A stretch of DNA of 39,625 bases, from the NCBI GenBank assembly GCA_903910795.1, contig CAIWAX010000157.1:1-39625 (forward strand). The letters are read 5' to 3'. The notes beneath the pieces are model-generated. The model ran no database searches and had not been told where the DNA came from. It saw nothing but the letters and a program-made list of their open reading frames with translations. A program made the translations under genes and the position numbers. The stretch is from an uncultured Anaerolineae bacterium (GTDB lineage: Bacteria > Chloroflexota > Anaerolineae > Anaerolineales > Villigracilaceae). Below are positions 24,201 through 30,986 of this stretch, piece after piece; the first letter of the stretch is position 1; each line of letters begins with the position of its first letter.

Positions 24201-24570
24201 CGGCGACCGGGCGCTGCTCAGCCAAATTAACGCCAAAAAGTCGGGCGGCGAAACCACCACGCCGTTTTACGTAGCCATGGCTGCTTCCTTTGCGCAGGCA
24301 TACAGGTTGAACCAGCCGCGCCCCTCAGATACCATCCGCCTGGCCCTTTTTGATGAAGCTTTTGGCAAAATGGATACAGCCCGCACTGCCAGCGCCCTGC
24401 AGTTTATGCGCCAGGCCGGGTTGCAGGTGCTGCTGGCTACCCCGCCTGATAAATCCGGGTCGCTGCTGCCGTATGTAGACAGCGTCTGCACCGTGGTTCG
24501 AAAGAATAACCACTCATTCGTGATTGAAATTGATAAAAGCGAGATGATCGCGGAGTTGGAAAAAGAGTAG
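21253..24570 (+). CDS. jetC: Wadjet component JetC (MksB-like SMC ATPase)
   Basis: This is the SMC-type motor ATPase of Wadjet (1105 aa). Two copies with JetA and JetB are known to extrude DNA loops and to recognise small circular DNA. The N-terminal head has Walker A GINGAGKST at residues 30-38. Two long coiled-coil arms (for example ESLAVNVRERIDSLSRIEELDKERTANRR and later AEVEQCQSVLRKAQVEVSS) flank a hinge region near residues 470-620. The C-terminal head has an ABC-signature-like KSGGETTTPF near 995 and Walker B LALFDEAFGKMD near 1030. All ATPase motifs appear intact. The start at ATG 21253 has AGGA upstream and gives the typical N-terminus LLTRIRLVNWHLFE. Confidence 0.95.
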   Translation: MKLLTRIRLVNWHLFENTTINCQGTTYFIGINGAGKSTVLDAVQFALVGGQRDVRFNQAALSGGKRTLASYVRGELGTEGQRYLRADATGVVALEFKNPDGTFFTHGAVIDAYEDGRNPDVAYFIVHNAAINDDWFFKSPGQVFDTRSFKRHLENFALPAAGRAQIFSRLEDYRVHLLNRLGQLKDTFPAKIVKGLAFSPLTDIRSFVHTYLLDENLVDVKTLQAQLETLRHFESLAVNVRERIDSLSRIEELDKERTANRRRRITNAYVAQRAQADVFLGTLKARRLELDEVKLALSHAELERDDLARNLVFAQSALTDAEVALRTDQTAVHEKDLREKIAVLSHELALLQQRKLEIERSLARELADVKKLRNYLLADKTPIPPALSTFIAETVGRITPEAIRGVQEAIMSLAQIFSRSETLLIEKAAALREEASGLESDIRKLRTGDRDASVEVEAPNTAKLRRMIRSELGLGANEVTYLCNELIIPDLTWQDAVEGILGMNRFVLLVPPAQYEAAMQLYRQNKSGLHGAILLDSDAIIRHGSHSTASENVLASEVSTNGPAAQAFINLILGNYTKCNSIEELRPHRTAITRECFVRRNYTDSHLNPQVYKRWFIGERAIPRQIEQHQARLDEIASEMIQLNERANALRERLALTHDKIRPLVELEAALPTLSRVAPLEAELTTLRDELSRLDTRSIDILKAEVEQCQSVLRKAQVEVSSIERKLGSLEGDVKHLEMEVVPGLEKSADDALQSAENLLVLENVDEKGAQDLRSDIQKEYERRRERQPLEVILQNAIHYESDYQTAEQRSRDRLREAKQEYSLHYDFGYDETEYATRYTTEKEKLVNSELPGYETQIARQRGLAEQELVENFIHRLREQIEDARQQLAHLNSTLAGLRFGGERFEFINQPAPQVKQVYDMIMDSQQVMGMALFDSDFRQKHQQGWDLLFERLTRNDEENIELRELQDYRRYLQYDIRIHYPNGDRALLSQINAKKSGGETTTPFYVAMAASFAQAYRLNQPRPSDTIRLALFDEAFGKMDTARTASALQFMRQAGLQVLLATPPDKSGSLLPYVDSVCTVVRKNNHSFVIEIDKSEMIAELEKE

Positions 24571-24581
24571 GCTGTGGATAT

Positions 24582-24621
24582 ATGGATATCCCGGTTTATA
24601 TACCCTGAGGGCCAGTACGGG
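24582..24621 (+). repeat. Dispersed repeat family B, copy 2 (jetC-jetD gap, long form)
   Basis: This has the same ATGGATATCCCGGTTT and CAGTACGGG ends as the other copies, but with 15 extra nt (ATATACCCTGAGGGC, containing a CCCTGAGGG mini-hairpin) between them. It lies 11 nt after the jetC stop. Its last bases, with the next two, form GGGAG, the Shine-Dalgarno-like stretch 9 nt upstream of the jetD start codon. Confidence 0.7.
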
Positions 24622-24632
24622 AGTAAGAGCTG

Positions 24633-25874
24633 ATGCAAATTTCTTTTAGCCCTTCGCCAGATGTTGCTTTTGTACTGAATACGCTGCTGGATACTTATGA
24701 ACGCCGCGCAACTCACAACGCTCTACGAAGCGGGGAGTATGCAGCGCGCGCCATTAAAGTTGATATTTCGGATGTGCCCATCCCGGCTTATTTCTCGCAG
24801 ACCGATCCCGGCCCGCGCATTTTAGCCAACGAACAATTCACAGCGCTTGAAAAGGCCGGTATGATCCATCTTGCTTGGCTGCCCGGCGAAACCGGTCATA
24901 TTCTACAGACCATTAAACTGGATGCGGAACAGGCCACCCGCCTTTATCCAGTGCTGAACCGCACGGCGTTGACCGCCCAGCGGGTGCGTCTCGAAGCCTT
25001 GCTTTTGGCTGATAAATTCCGCTTTGTCGATGACTGGCGGGCCAGGGCAATCCGGCAGATCCTGGCGAATCTGCGCGCCGGAAAATCTCCAATGCCCTTC
25101 AGTCTGACAGATAGCGAACTGGACAGCGACCTTCTGACAGTTTTGGAAGCCATCCCGGCGCTGCAGGCTGAAACGCCTTTCCGCGTTTTCAGTGTGCGTA
25201 TCTTCAATGACAGCAAGCGGCTGGAAGTGATCAAGGGCCAGCTTGTCAGCCTGGCGCGGATTGGGAATCCGGAATGGAAACGACTGCCAGCCGAGGAAGT
25301 TTTGCGGGAACTAAACCTGGTGCCCAACCCGAATTATCTACACCTCTCCGGGAACTGGCAACTTGGGCTGGAAAGCGGGGAAATTCTTTCGGTAGGCGGT
25401 TTCTTTCCTGCATTGGGGTTTCCCGCCGCTCAAACTGTTAACCTGCGGAGCGTGGCGGCTCACGCGAAGGCCATCCTGTCTATTGAAAATCTGACCACTT
25501 TCCACGAATTTATCCGTGCCCAGGATGGCAGTTATGCTGTCATCTGCACTTATGGAAATCCTGCGCCCGCAGTGCGGCGTTTGTTGCGCCTGGTTCCTGA
25601 TGAAACCCCGATCCTGCATTGGTCGGATCTGGATTACGGCGGTTTCAACATTCTCAGCCAGTTGCGGCGACTGGTCAGCGAGCGCATCCAACCCTACCGC
25701 ATGGATATCGCCACGTTGGATGGCAACTACGAGCGTTCCCGGCCGCTGACGCCCGCGGATAAGAGCAACCTCAAGAAACTGCTATTCCGGCCAGAACTGC
25801 GCGATATGCGCCCGGTGATTGAGCATTTACTCAAACGTGGGGTGAAATTGGAGCAGGAAGGCGTGGAAGTTTAG
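24633..25874 (+). CDS. jetD: Wadjet component JetD (MksG-like nuclease, Toprim-type)
   Basis: This is the nuclease subunit that cleaves the plasmid once the JetABC motor has extruded it. The 413-aa protein has a DUF3322-like N-terminal half and a DUF2220/Toprim-like C-terminal half. Toprim-type acidic residues are visible: Glu in LSIENLTTF (about residue 283) and the D-x-D in HWSDLDYGGFNIL (about residue 330), a close match to the JetD catalytic loop. The C-terminus continues with RMDIATLDGNYERSRPLT and helical segments. The gene is apparently intact, so the system should be active. The start ATG 24633 uses GGGAG that partly belongs to a dispersed repeat. Confidence 0.92.
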   Translation: MQISFSPSPDVAFVLNTLLDTYERRATHNALRSGEYAARAIKVDISDVPIPAYFSQTDPGPRILANEQFTALEKAGMIHLAWLPGETGHILQTIKLDAEQATRLYPVLNRTALTAQRVRLEALLLADKFRFVDDWRARAIRQILANLRAGKSPMPFSLTDSELDSDLLTVLEAIPALQAETPFRVFSVRIFNDSKRLEVIKGQLVSLARIGNPEWKRLPAEEVLRELNLVPNPNYLHLSGNWQLGLESGEILSVGGFFPALGFPAAQTVNLRSVAAHAKAILSIENLTTFHEFIRAQDGSYAVICTYGNPAPAVRRLLRLVPDETPILHWSDLDYGGFNILSQLRRLVSERIQPYRMDIATLDGNYERSRPLTPADKSNLKKLLFRPELRDMRPVIEHLLKRGVKLEQEGVEV

Positions 25875-26006
25875 AACAGTCCCGGCCGAGTCGGCAGCTT
25901 GGGGTCGGGCTGTCCGCCAGTCCGGGTTGAAGTACAGCAGATACCTTCGCCATGTCGATCTTCATCCGTAAGTGCACCAGCGATATTCGCCTGGTTTTAG
26001 TTCCCT

Positions 26007-26065
26007 AAAAGTGCTATGAAAAACCCACCGCACCCCCTATCTATGGGGGCACTTTTCGGTTTTTT
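26007..26065 (+). terminator. Probable terminator of the Wadjet operon
   Basis: AAAAGTGC (26007-26014) pairs with GCACTTTT (26049-26056). A CCCCC/GGGGG stem is nested inside, and a T-run (26060-26065) follows. It lies about 130 nt after the jetD stop. Confidence 0.55.
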
Positions 26066-26211
26066 CGTCTTGTATGAGCGGTTGTTGAGGGAGTAAAGCT
26101 GGAAACACGTTATTCTGCAAAACGGGGGTGCTGCGCAAGATTCAATCCGCCAGAAAAATGCCGGCTTTTTCTGTGATCATTTCGCCAATTCCAAGTTGGC
26201 GAAAATTGTTA

Positions 26212-26263
26212 TTGCTTTTTAGGAGGGGAGCAGTATAATTATTAGAGCTTATTGGAATAAGCT
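26212..26263 (+). promoter_or_regulatory. Promoter and palindromic operator of the GntR-led cassette
   Basis: TTGCTT (26212-26217) and a perfect TATAAT (26234-26239) are 16 bp apart. AGCTTATT-GG-AATAAGCT (26246-26263), an 8+2+8 perfect palindrome, starts 7 nt after the -10 and so covers the transcription start. The half-site AATAAGCTAAT is partly repeated directly downstream. This is a strong candidate site for the GntR/UTRA protein encoded next. Confidence 0.7.
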
Positions 26264-26329
26264 AATAAGCTAATCAGCCCCCACCCTATTTCAACGCTAA
26301 TTCCATAAAAAACTATTCCTTAGATTGCC

Positions 26330-27070
26330 ATGCCAAACAGGCCGTTGAACCGTAATAGCTTTGAGCCGTTGTACTTCCAGCTAGCGGAGAAGATCAAATT
26401 GATGATCCATCAGCAGTTCGCGCCTGGCGATATTTTGCCCTCTGAAACGGACCTGATCACCCGTTATAACGTCAGCCGCAACACGGTCCGCAATGCCACC
26501 GAGCTGCTTGAACAGCAGGGTTACGTTGTTTCCCGCCAGGGAAAAGGTACCTTTGTAGCACCCAAGGGCAGCCGGTATCAGCTCCATAAACTGGTCAGTT
26601 TCAGCGAAGATATGCGCCGCCGTGGTCTGAAACCTGGCATGCGCCTGCTGGGTCTGGCACAGGTTCTACCTCCCGACCCGATTGCCTCCCAGCTCAATTT
26701 ACTGCCTGGCGAGTTGGCTTTCGAGATACGGCGTTTGCGTCTGGCGGATAGCGAACCGATGGCTATCAGCACCACTTATGTGCCTTGCTCTCTGATCCCC
26801 ATCGGCCTAAATGAAGACTCGTTTGCCTCGGGCTCTCTGTTTGATTTGATGGCCCACTTTTTACCGCCGATTGGCCACGCCGACCGTTCCATCCGTCCAA
26901 CCCTGTCCACGCCTGAACAGGCCGAACTGCTGCAGATTTCGGTAGGAAGTGCATTGATGCTGGTCGAAGGCCCGGCTTACCTTGAAAATGACCAGCCGGT
27001 TGAATACGTGATTACTTATTACCGCGGAGATCGCTATGATTTTGTGTTCCACGCGGTTCGCAACCAATGA
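26330..27070 (+). CDS. GntR family regulator with UTRA ligand domain (HutC subfamily)
   Basis: This is a 246-aa DNA-binding regulator. Residues 10-80 are the GntR winged helix (EPLYFQLAEKIKLMI, LPSETDLITRYNVSRNTVRNATELLEQQGYVVSRQGKGTFV). Residues 90-240 are a UTRA (chorismate-lyase-like) ligand-binding domain with FSEDMRRRGLKPG, FEIRRLRLADSEPMAISTTYVP and the C-terminal YVITYYRGDRYDFVF. HutC-type regulators usually sense a substrate or intermediate of the pathway they control. The next genes encode an M24-fold protein, an amino-acid importer and UroD-fold proteins. The stop overlaps the region just before the M24 gene, so it is probably part of the operon and autoregulated through the upstream palindrome. 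Confidence 0.93.
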   Translation: MPNRPLNRNSFEPLYFQLAEKIKLMIHQQFAPGDILPSETDLITRYNVSRNTVRNATELLEQQGYVVSRQGKGTFVAPKGSRYQLHKLVSFSEDMRRRGLKPGMRLLGLAQVLPPDPIASQLNLLPGELAFEIRRLRLADSEPMAISTTYVPCSLIPIGLNEDSFASGSLFDLMAHFLPPIGHADRSIRPTLSTPEQAELLQISVGSALMLVEGPAYLENDQPVEYVITYYRGDRYDFVFHAVRNQ

Positions 27071-27084
27071 TTTGTGGAGATTCT

Positions 27085-28449
27085 ATGAAAGTCGTTTTAA
27101 AGCACGTTCCCATGCCTCGCTTCGAGTTCCCGGAAGATATCCCGGCCGTTCCTACCTATCAATACGAGGCCAGACTGGCCGACCTGTACCAGGCCACTGG
27201 CGCGGACTGGGTGCTGGTTTTTGCCGATCGTGAACATTCCGCCAACCTCACCTGGCTGGTCAATTACGACCCGCGCTTTGAGGAAGCCCTGCTGGCGCTG
27301 GGTCCCAATGGCAAACGTACCCTGATTGTTGGGAACGAAGGCCTGGGCTATCTGCCCATTGTGCGCGTTCCAGTCGATGTGGAACTATGCCAGACCTTTA
27401 GTCTCAACTCCCAGCCACGCACTACTGCCGCCCGCCTTAAGGATGTATTATTCAAAATCGGTCTGTGTGCCGGTCAATCCGCCAGTCTGGTGGGTTGGAA
27501 GTACCTGGATGCCTACGAAACTGATGACCCGACCGCCCCGGCCTTCCTGCCGGCTTTCTTTGTGGATGTGGTGCGCGGCTTGCTGGGGCCTGCCGCCAAA
27601 ATAGTGGATGGCACTGCCCTGCTGATGCACCCCGAGACCGGTCTGCGCAATATCAACTCGGCTGAGCAGATTGCCGCTTTCGAATGGGCCGCTCGCACGG
27701 CTTCCGCGGCGGTCTTCAACATTCTCAAGAGTACCCGCCCGGGCATGAGCGAGATGCAGGCTGTTAGCCGGATGAACTATACCGGGCAGCCTTTCACTAT
27801 GCACCCCATCTTTGTTTCGGGCAAAAGCGAGGTCAATGGCCTGCGCAGCGCCAGCGCCAAGCTGATCGAATACGGCGATGGCGTCTCCGTCGGCCTGGGC
27901 TATTGGGGCAGCTTGTCCTGCCGGGCAGGCATGATGCTCGGTGAACCGGATGAAGCCTTCTTCCAGAACATCGCTGCGCCCTATTTCAGCGCGGTGACCA
28001 CCTGGCACCAGACTATGCGCATCGGCGTGACTGGCGCGCAAGTTTTCCAGGCCGTTTCTGCTGGTTTTGGCGCCAGCGGGTTGCACTCTATGCTGAACCC
28101 GGGCCATCTGACCTCTTACGAGGAATGGATCAGCTCTCCCATCCGCCCTGACAGTCAGGAGAAAATCCGCTCGGGCATGGTTTTCCAGGTGGATATCATT
28201 CCAACCCCGCTGCCGACCGGCAAACAGATGAACTGCGAGGACACCGTGGCCGTGGCCGATGCCTCTCTGCGGGCCGAGCTAAGTTCCCGCTATCCCGAGC
28301 TTTGGGCCCGCGTCCAAGCCCGTCGCAAACTGATGACTGAGGCGCTGGGCATCCAGTTGGCCGAAGAAATGCTGCCACTGACCGACGCCACCGCCTACCT
28401 GCCGCCCTTCTGGCTGGCCAGCGACCTGGTCTGTGTGCTGGAGGCTTAG
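27085..28449 (+). CDS. M24-fold (creatinase/prolidase-like) protein lacking canonical metal Asp residues
   Basis: This protein of about 454 aa has an N-terminal creatinase/prolidase-N-like domain and a C-terminal pita-bread (M24) domain. The M24 landmarks are recognisable but altered. Where metallopeptidases have vD.G...Y..D.tR, this protein reads YGDGVSVGLGYWGSLSCRAG, without the two metal-binding Asp. The His region is NPGHLTSYEEW, and the Glu sites read GMVFQVD and NCEDTVAV. Non-metallo M24 relatives (for example creatinase) hydrolyse small C-N compounds, so a hydrolase for the imported compound is a reasonable guess. A non-catalytic role is also possible. ATG 27085 has GTGGAG just upstream and is preferred over ATG 27067. 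Confidence 0.8.
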   Translation: MKVVLKHVPMPRFEFPEDIPAVPTYQYEARLADLYQATGADWVLVFADREHSANLTWLVNYDPRFEEALLALGPNGKRTLIVGNEGLGYLPIVRVPVDVELCQTFSLNSQPRTTAARLKDVLFKIGLCAGQSASLVGWKYLDAYETDDPTAPAFLPAFFVDVVRGLLGPAAKIVDGTALLMHPETGLRNINSAEQIAAFEWAARTASAAVFNILKSTRPGMSEMQAVSRMNYTGQPFTMHPIFVSGKSEVNGLRSASAKLIEYGDGVSVGLGYWGSLSCRAGMMLGEPDEAFFQNIAAPYFSAVTTWHQTMRIGVTGAQVFQAVSAGFGASGLHSMLNPGHLTSYEEWISSPIRPDSQEKIRSGMVFQVDIIPTPLPTGKQMNCEDTVAVADASLRAELSSRYPELWARVQARRKLMTEALGIQLAEEMLPLTDATAYLPPFWLASDLVCVLEA

Positions 28450-28454
28450 TGGAA

Positions 28455-28479
28455 ATGGATATCCCGGTTCCAGTACGGG
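28455..28479 (+). repeat. Dispersed repeat family B, copy 3
   Basis: ATGGATATCCCGGTTCCAGTACGGG lies 5 nt after the M24 stop, with one mismatch to copy 1. Ten nt further on, AAAGGAGG (28489-28496) is a perfect Shine-Dalgarno without a properly spaced start codon. Confidence 0.75.
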
Positions 28480-28588
28480 ACAGCCAATAAAGGAGGTGTG
28501 TTCTCAAATAAAAGAACCCATGGTCGTTTCAATTTTTCGTAGTTCACCCTATTCCTGATACTTGTTTCGATAGCATGAAGGAGAGAGA

Positions 28589-29704
28589 ATGCGCAAGATT
28601 TTGTTTGTCATGGTAATTCTGTCTGTTCTACTGGCTGCCTGCGCTCCGGCAGCCACCCCTGCCCCTGCTCCCGCCGCTACCACGGCGCCTGCTGCTGCTC
28701 CCGCCGCCACCGCGGCTACCGGCAACGCCGCTGTGAAACCCACCGGCTTCGGAGACATCCTGAAGGGTGTGCTGGCCCGTGGCAAGCTGAAATGTGGTAT
28801 CAACCCCTCCAACCCCGGTTTCTCTGTGATCGACTCCACTGGCGCTGCCTCTGGTCTCGATATTGACATGTGCCGCGCCGTAGCTGCGGCAGTTCTGGGT
28901 GACCCGAAACTGGTTGAGTTCGTTCCTACCACCGGCGACACACGCTTCACCATGCTGCAGACAGGCGACATCGATGTCCTGATCCGCTCCACCACCTACA
29001 CTTTCACCCGCGACACCGACCTGGGCCTGAACTTCGCGCCGCCCTATTTCTATGACGGACAGGGCATCATGGTCAAGAAGGCCAGCGGCTTTACCAAGCT
29101 CGAAGACCTGAACGGCGCTTCCATCTGCATGGGCCGCGGCGCCACCACCGAACTTAACCTGGCGGATGCCATGGCTGCCAAGAAACTGAAATACACCGCC
29201 AGCCTGTTCGATAACCCGGATGATGTCTTCTCGACCTTTGAACAAGGCCGCTGCGATGCCATGTCGAATGACAAGTCCGGCCTGATCGCCCAGCGCTCAA
29301 TGGCCAAGAATCCCGATGACTATGTCATCCTGGATGTGACCCTTTCCAAGGAACCGCTCGCACCAGTCGTCCGCCAGGGCGATGACCAGTGGTACGATAT
29401 CATCCGCTGGACCGAATTTGCCTTGTGGATTGCCGATGAAAAGGGCGTCACCCAGGCCAATGTCGATGACACCAAGGCCAAGAGCCAGGACGCTGAACTC
29501 CAGCGCTTGCTGGGCGTCAACGGTGAAATGGGCGCCAAGCTGGGCCTCAAGAATGAGTGGGCTTACAACCTGATTAAGTCCGTTGGCAACTTCGATGAGA
29601 TTTGGCAGCGCAACCTCGGCCCGACCACCAAGACTGCTATCCAGCGCGGTATTAACAACCAGTGGACCAAGGGCGGTTTGCTGTACGCCATGCCCCTCCG
29701 CTAA
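28589..29704 (+). CDS. aapJ: Amino-acid ABC transporter substrate-binding lipoprotein (AapJ-like)
   Basis: This is an extracytoplasmic binding protein of the polar/general L-amino-acid family (SBP_bac_3, AapJ/BztA type). The lipobox is LLAAC, followed by an Ala/Pro/Thr linker of about 35 residues. The binding domain shows typical segments: LKCGINPSNPGFS, GLDIDMCRAVAAAVLGD, TRFTMLQTGDIDVLIRSTTYTFTRD, GATTELNLAD and RQGDDQWYDIIRWTEFAL. The family binds amino acids broadly; the cassette context (GntR, M24, UroD genes) suggests a modified amino acid, but this is inference. AAGGAGAG precedes ATG. A perfect stem-loop after the stop probably sets expression relative to the permeases. Confidence 0.93.
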   Translation: MRKILFVMVILSVLLAACAPAATPAPAPAATTAPAAAPAATAATGNAAVKPTGFGDILKGVLARGKLKCGINPSNPGFSVIDSTGAASGLDIDMCRAVAAAVLGDPKLVEFVPTTGDTRFTMLQTGDIDVLIRSTTYTFTRDTDLGLNFAPPYFYDGQGIMVKKASGFTKLEDLNGASICMGRGATTELNLADAMAAKKLKYTASLFDNPDDVFSTFEQGRCDAMSNDKSGLIAQRSMAKNPDDYVILDVTLSKEPLAPVVRQGDDQWYDIIRWTEFALWIADEKGVTQANVDDTKAKSQDAELQRLLGVNGEMGAKLGLKNEWAYNLIKSVGNFDEIWQRNLGPTTKTAIQRGINNQWTKGGLLYAMPLR

Positions 29705-29722
29705 GCAATAACTGATACCAAC

Positions 29723-29756
29723 CCTGGCAGGCGGGCCTCCTGACTCGCCTGCCAGG
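29723..29756 (+). other. Intra-operon stem-loop after aapJ
   Basis: CCTGGCAGGCG and CGCCTGCCAGG form a perfect 11-bp stem with a 12-nt loop. No T-run follows, so it is more likely an mRNA-stabilising hairpin than a full terminator, favouring excess binding protein over permeases. Confidence 0.7.
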
Positions 29757-29788
29757 CCCCTTCTTCAGCCGCATCCACAGGACGGCCT

Positions 29789-30985
29789 ATGAATGATCGC
29801 GTTGAAAAGAAAGTTTTAAAATGGAATCGTCAGAGTCTCGCGGCCTGGCTACTGGATGAGCGCTTCCTGCAGATTTTTGCCCAGGTTGTATTCGCCGGAA
29901 TTGTTGTGCTGGTAGGCTATACTCTTTACCAGAACATGGCCAATGCGTTGGCGAAGCAGGGCATGGTGCTGGGTTTCAACTTCCTGCGCCTGAATAGCGG
30001 CTTTGATATCGGCTTTACCCTCATCCACCAGACCTACGCCAGCAGCAATCTGACGGCCCTTGAAGTCGGCCTGCTCAATACCATCCTGGTTTCCATCATT
30101 TCCATCATCCTCTCCACAGTGCTGGGAGTGCTGGTGGGTATCATGCGCGTTTCGAATAACTGGCTGGTCAACCGGTTAGCATGGTTCTACATTGAAATCT
30201 TCCGCAACATCCCCCTGCTCCTGGTCATTGTCTTTTCTTATACGCTGTATGTATTCAACCTGCCGGATGTCAAGAATGCCGCGGTTCTGCCCGGGCCGTC
30301 CTTTCTAAGCAACCGTGGTTTGAACACTCCCAGTCTGGTGCCGACTGCCACCAATACCCCTTACTTGATCACGCTGCTGGTTTGCCTGTTTGCCACGATT
30401 TTCCTTGTGCGGCTGGTGGTCAAACGTTTCCGGTTGGATAACTTTATTGGCGGTCTGATCGGCCTGGGAATGATGATCATCCTGGGCGCCATCGCATGGC
30501 TGGTCATGCCGTCCGCGCCCTATAGCGTTGAAGTGCCGGTCAAGCTTGGTTTGAACTATACGGGCGGCAATGTCCTGCCACCCGAGCTGATGGGAATCGT
30601 CATCGGTCTGGTGTTGGGCAGCTCACCCTTCACTGCCGATACTGTACGGGCCGGGCTGCAATCAGTCTCCAACGGCCAGATCGAAGCCGCCCACGCCCTG
30701 GGGCTTTCCGGCTACCAGACCATGCGCCTGGTGATCTTCCCACAGGCCATGCGCGTGATCGTCCCGCCCATGACCAGCAACTACCTGAGCCTGACCAAGA
30801 ACTCCTCGCTGGCATCTGCCATCGCCTTCCCTGAAATCGTGCATATCGCCTCCAGCATCACCAGCCAGACCGGGCGCGCGGTTGAAATCATGACGATCGT
30901 TATGGGCATGTACGCTTGCCTCAGCCTGATCACCTCTTTGTTTATGAACTGGTACAACAACAAAGTCAAGATAGTGGAGCGCTGA
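29789..30985 (+). CDS. aapQ: Amino-acid ABC transporter permease (AapQ-like)
   Basis: This is the first permease of the importer, 398 aa, longer than the usual HisQ/M permeases (about 220 aa) because of the extra N-terminal helices typical of AapQ/BztB. An N-terminal membrane segment (IFAQVVFAGIVVLVGYTLY) is followed by a periplasmic stretch (LNSGFDIGFTLIHQTY) and the BPD_transp_1 core (GLLNTILVSIISIILSTVLGVLVGIMR, WFYIEIFRNIPLLLVIVFSY). The EAA loop is GQIEAAHALGLSGYQTMRLVIFPQAMR. The gene order J-Q-M-P is the canonical one. The next gene begins 1 nt after its stop. Confidence 0.93.
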   Translation: MNDRVEKKVLKWNRQSLAAWLLDERFLQIFAQVVFAGIVVLVGYTLYQNMANALAKQGMVLGFNFLRLNSGFDIGFTLIHQTYASSNLTALEVGLLNTILVSIISIILSTVLGVLVGIMRVSNNWLVNRLAWFYIEIFRNIPLLLVIVFSYTLYVFNLPDVKNAAVLPGPSFLSNRGLNTPSLVPTATNTPYLITLLVCLFATIFLVRLVVKRFRLDNFIGGLIGLGMMIILGAIAWLVMPSAPYSVEVPVKLGLNYTGGNVLPPELMGIVIGLVLGSSPFTADTVRAGLQSVSNGQIEAAHALGLSGYQTMRLVIFPQAMRVIVPPMTSNYLSLTKNSSLASAIAFPEIVHIASSITSQTGRAVEIMTIVMGMYACLSLITSLFMNWYNNKVKIVER

Positions 30986-30986
30986 T

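Larger units (their letters stand above)
25875..26329. other. 455-bp intergenic region between jetD and the GntR gene
   Basis: No gene is supported here. The first 120 nt are GC-rich and featureless. A terminator-like hairpin follows (26007-26065). TTTCGCCAA and TTGGCGAAA (26180-26188, 26196-26204) form a perfect 9-bp inverted repeat. Then come the GntR-gene promoter and palindrome. The GC-poor right half suggests regulatory DNA. Confidence 0.6.

Noticed and set aside
25880-26000. Remnant of a mobile-element gene after jetD
   Set aside because: Reading both strands gave only short frames with stops and no recognisable transposase or reverse-transcriptase motif.
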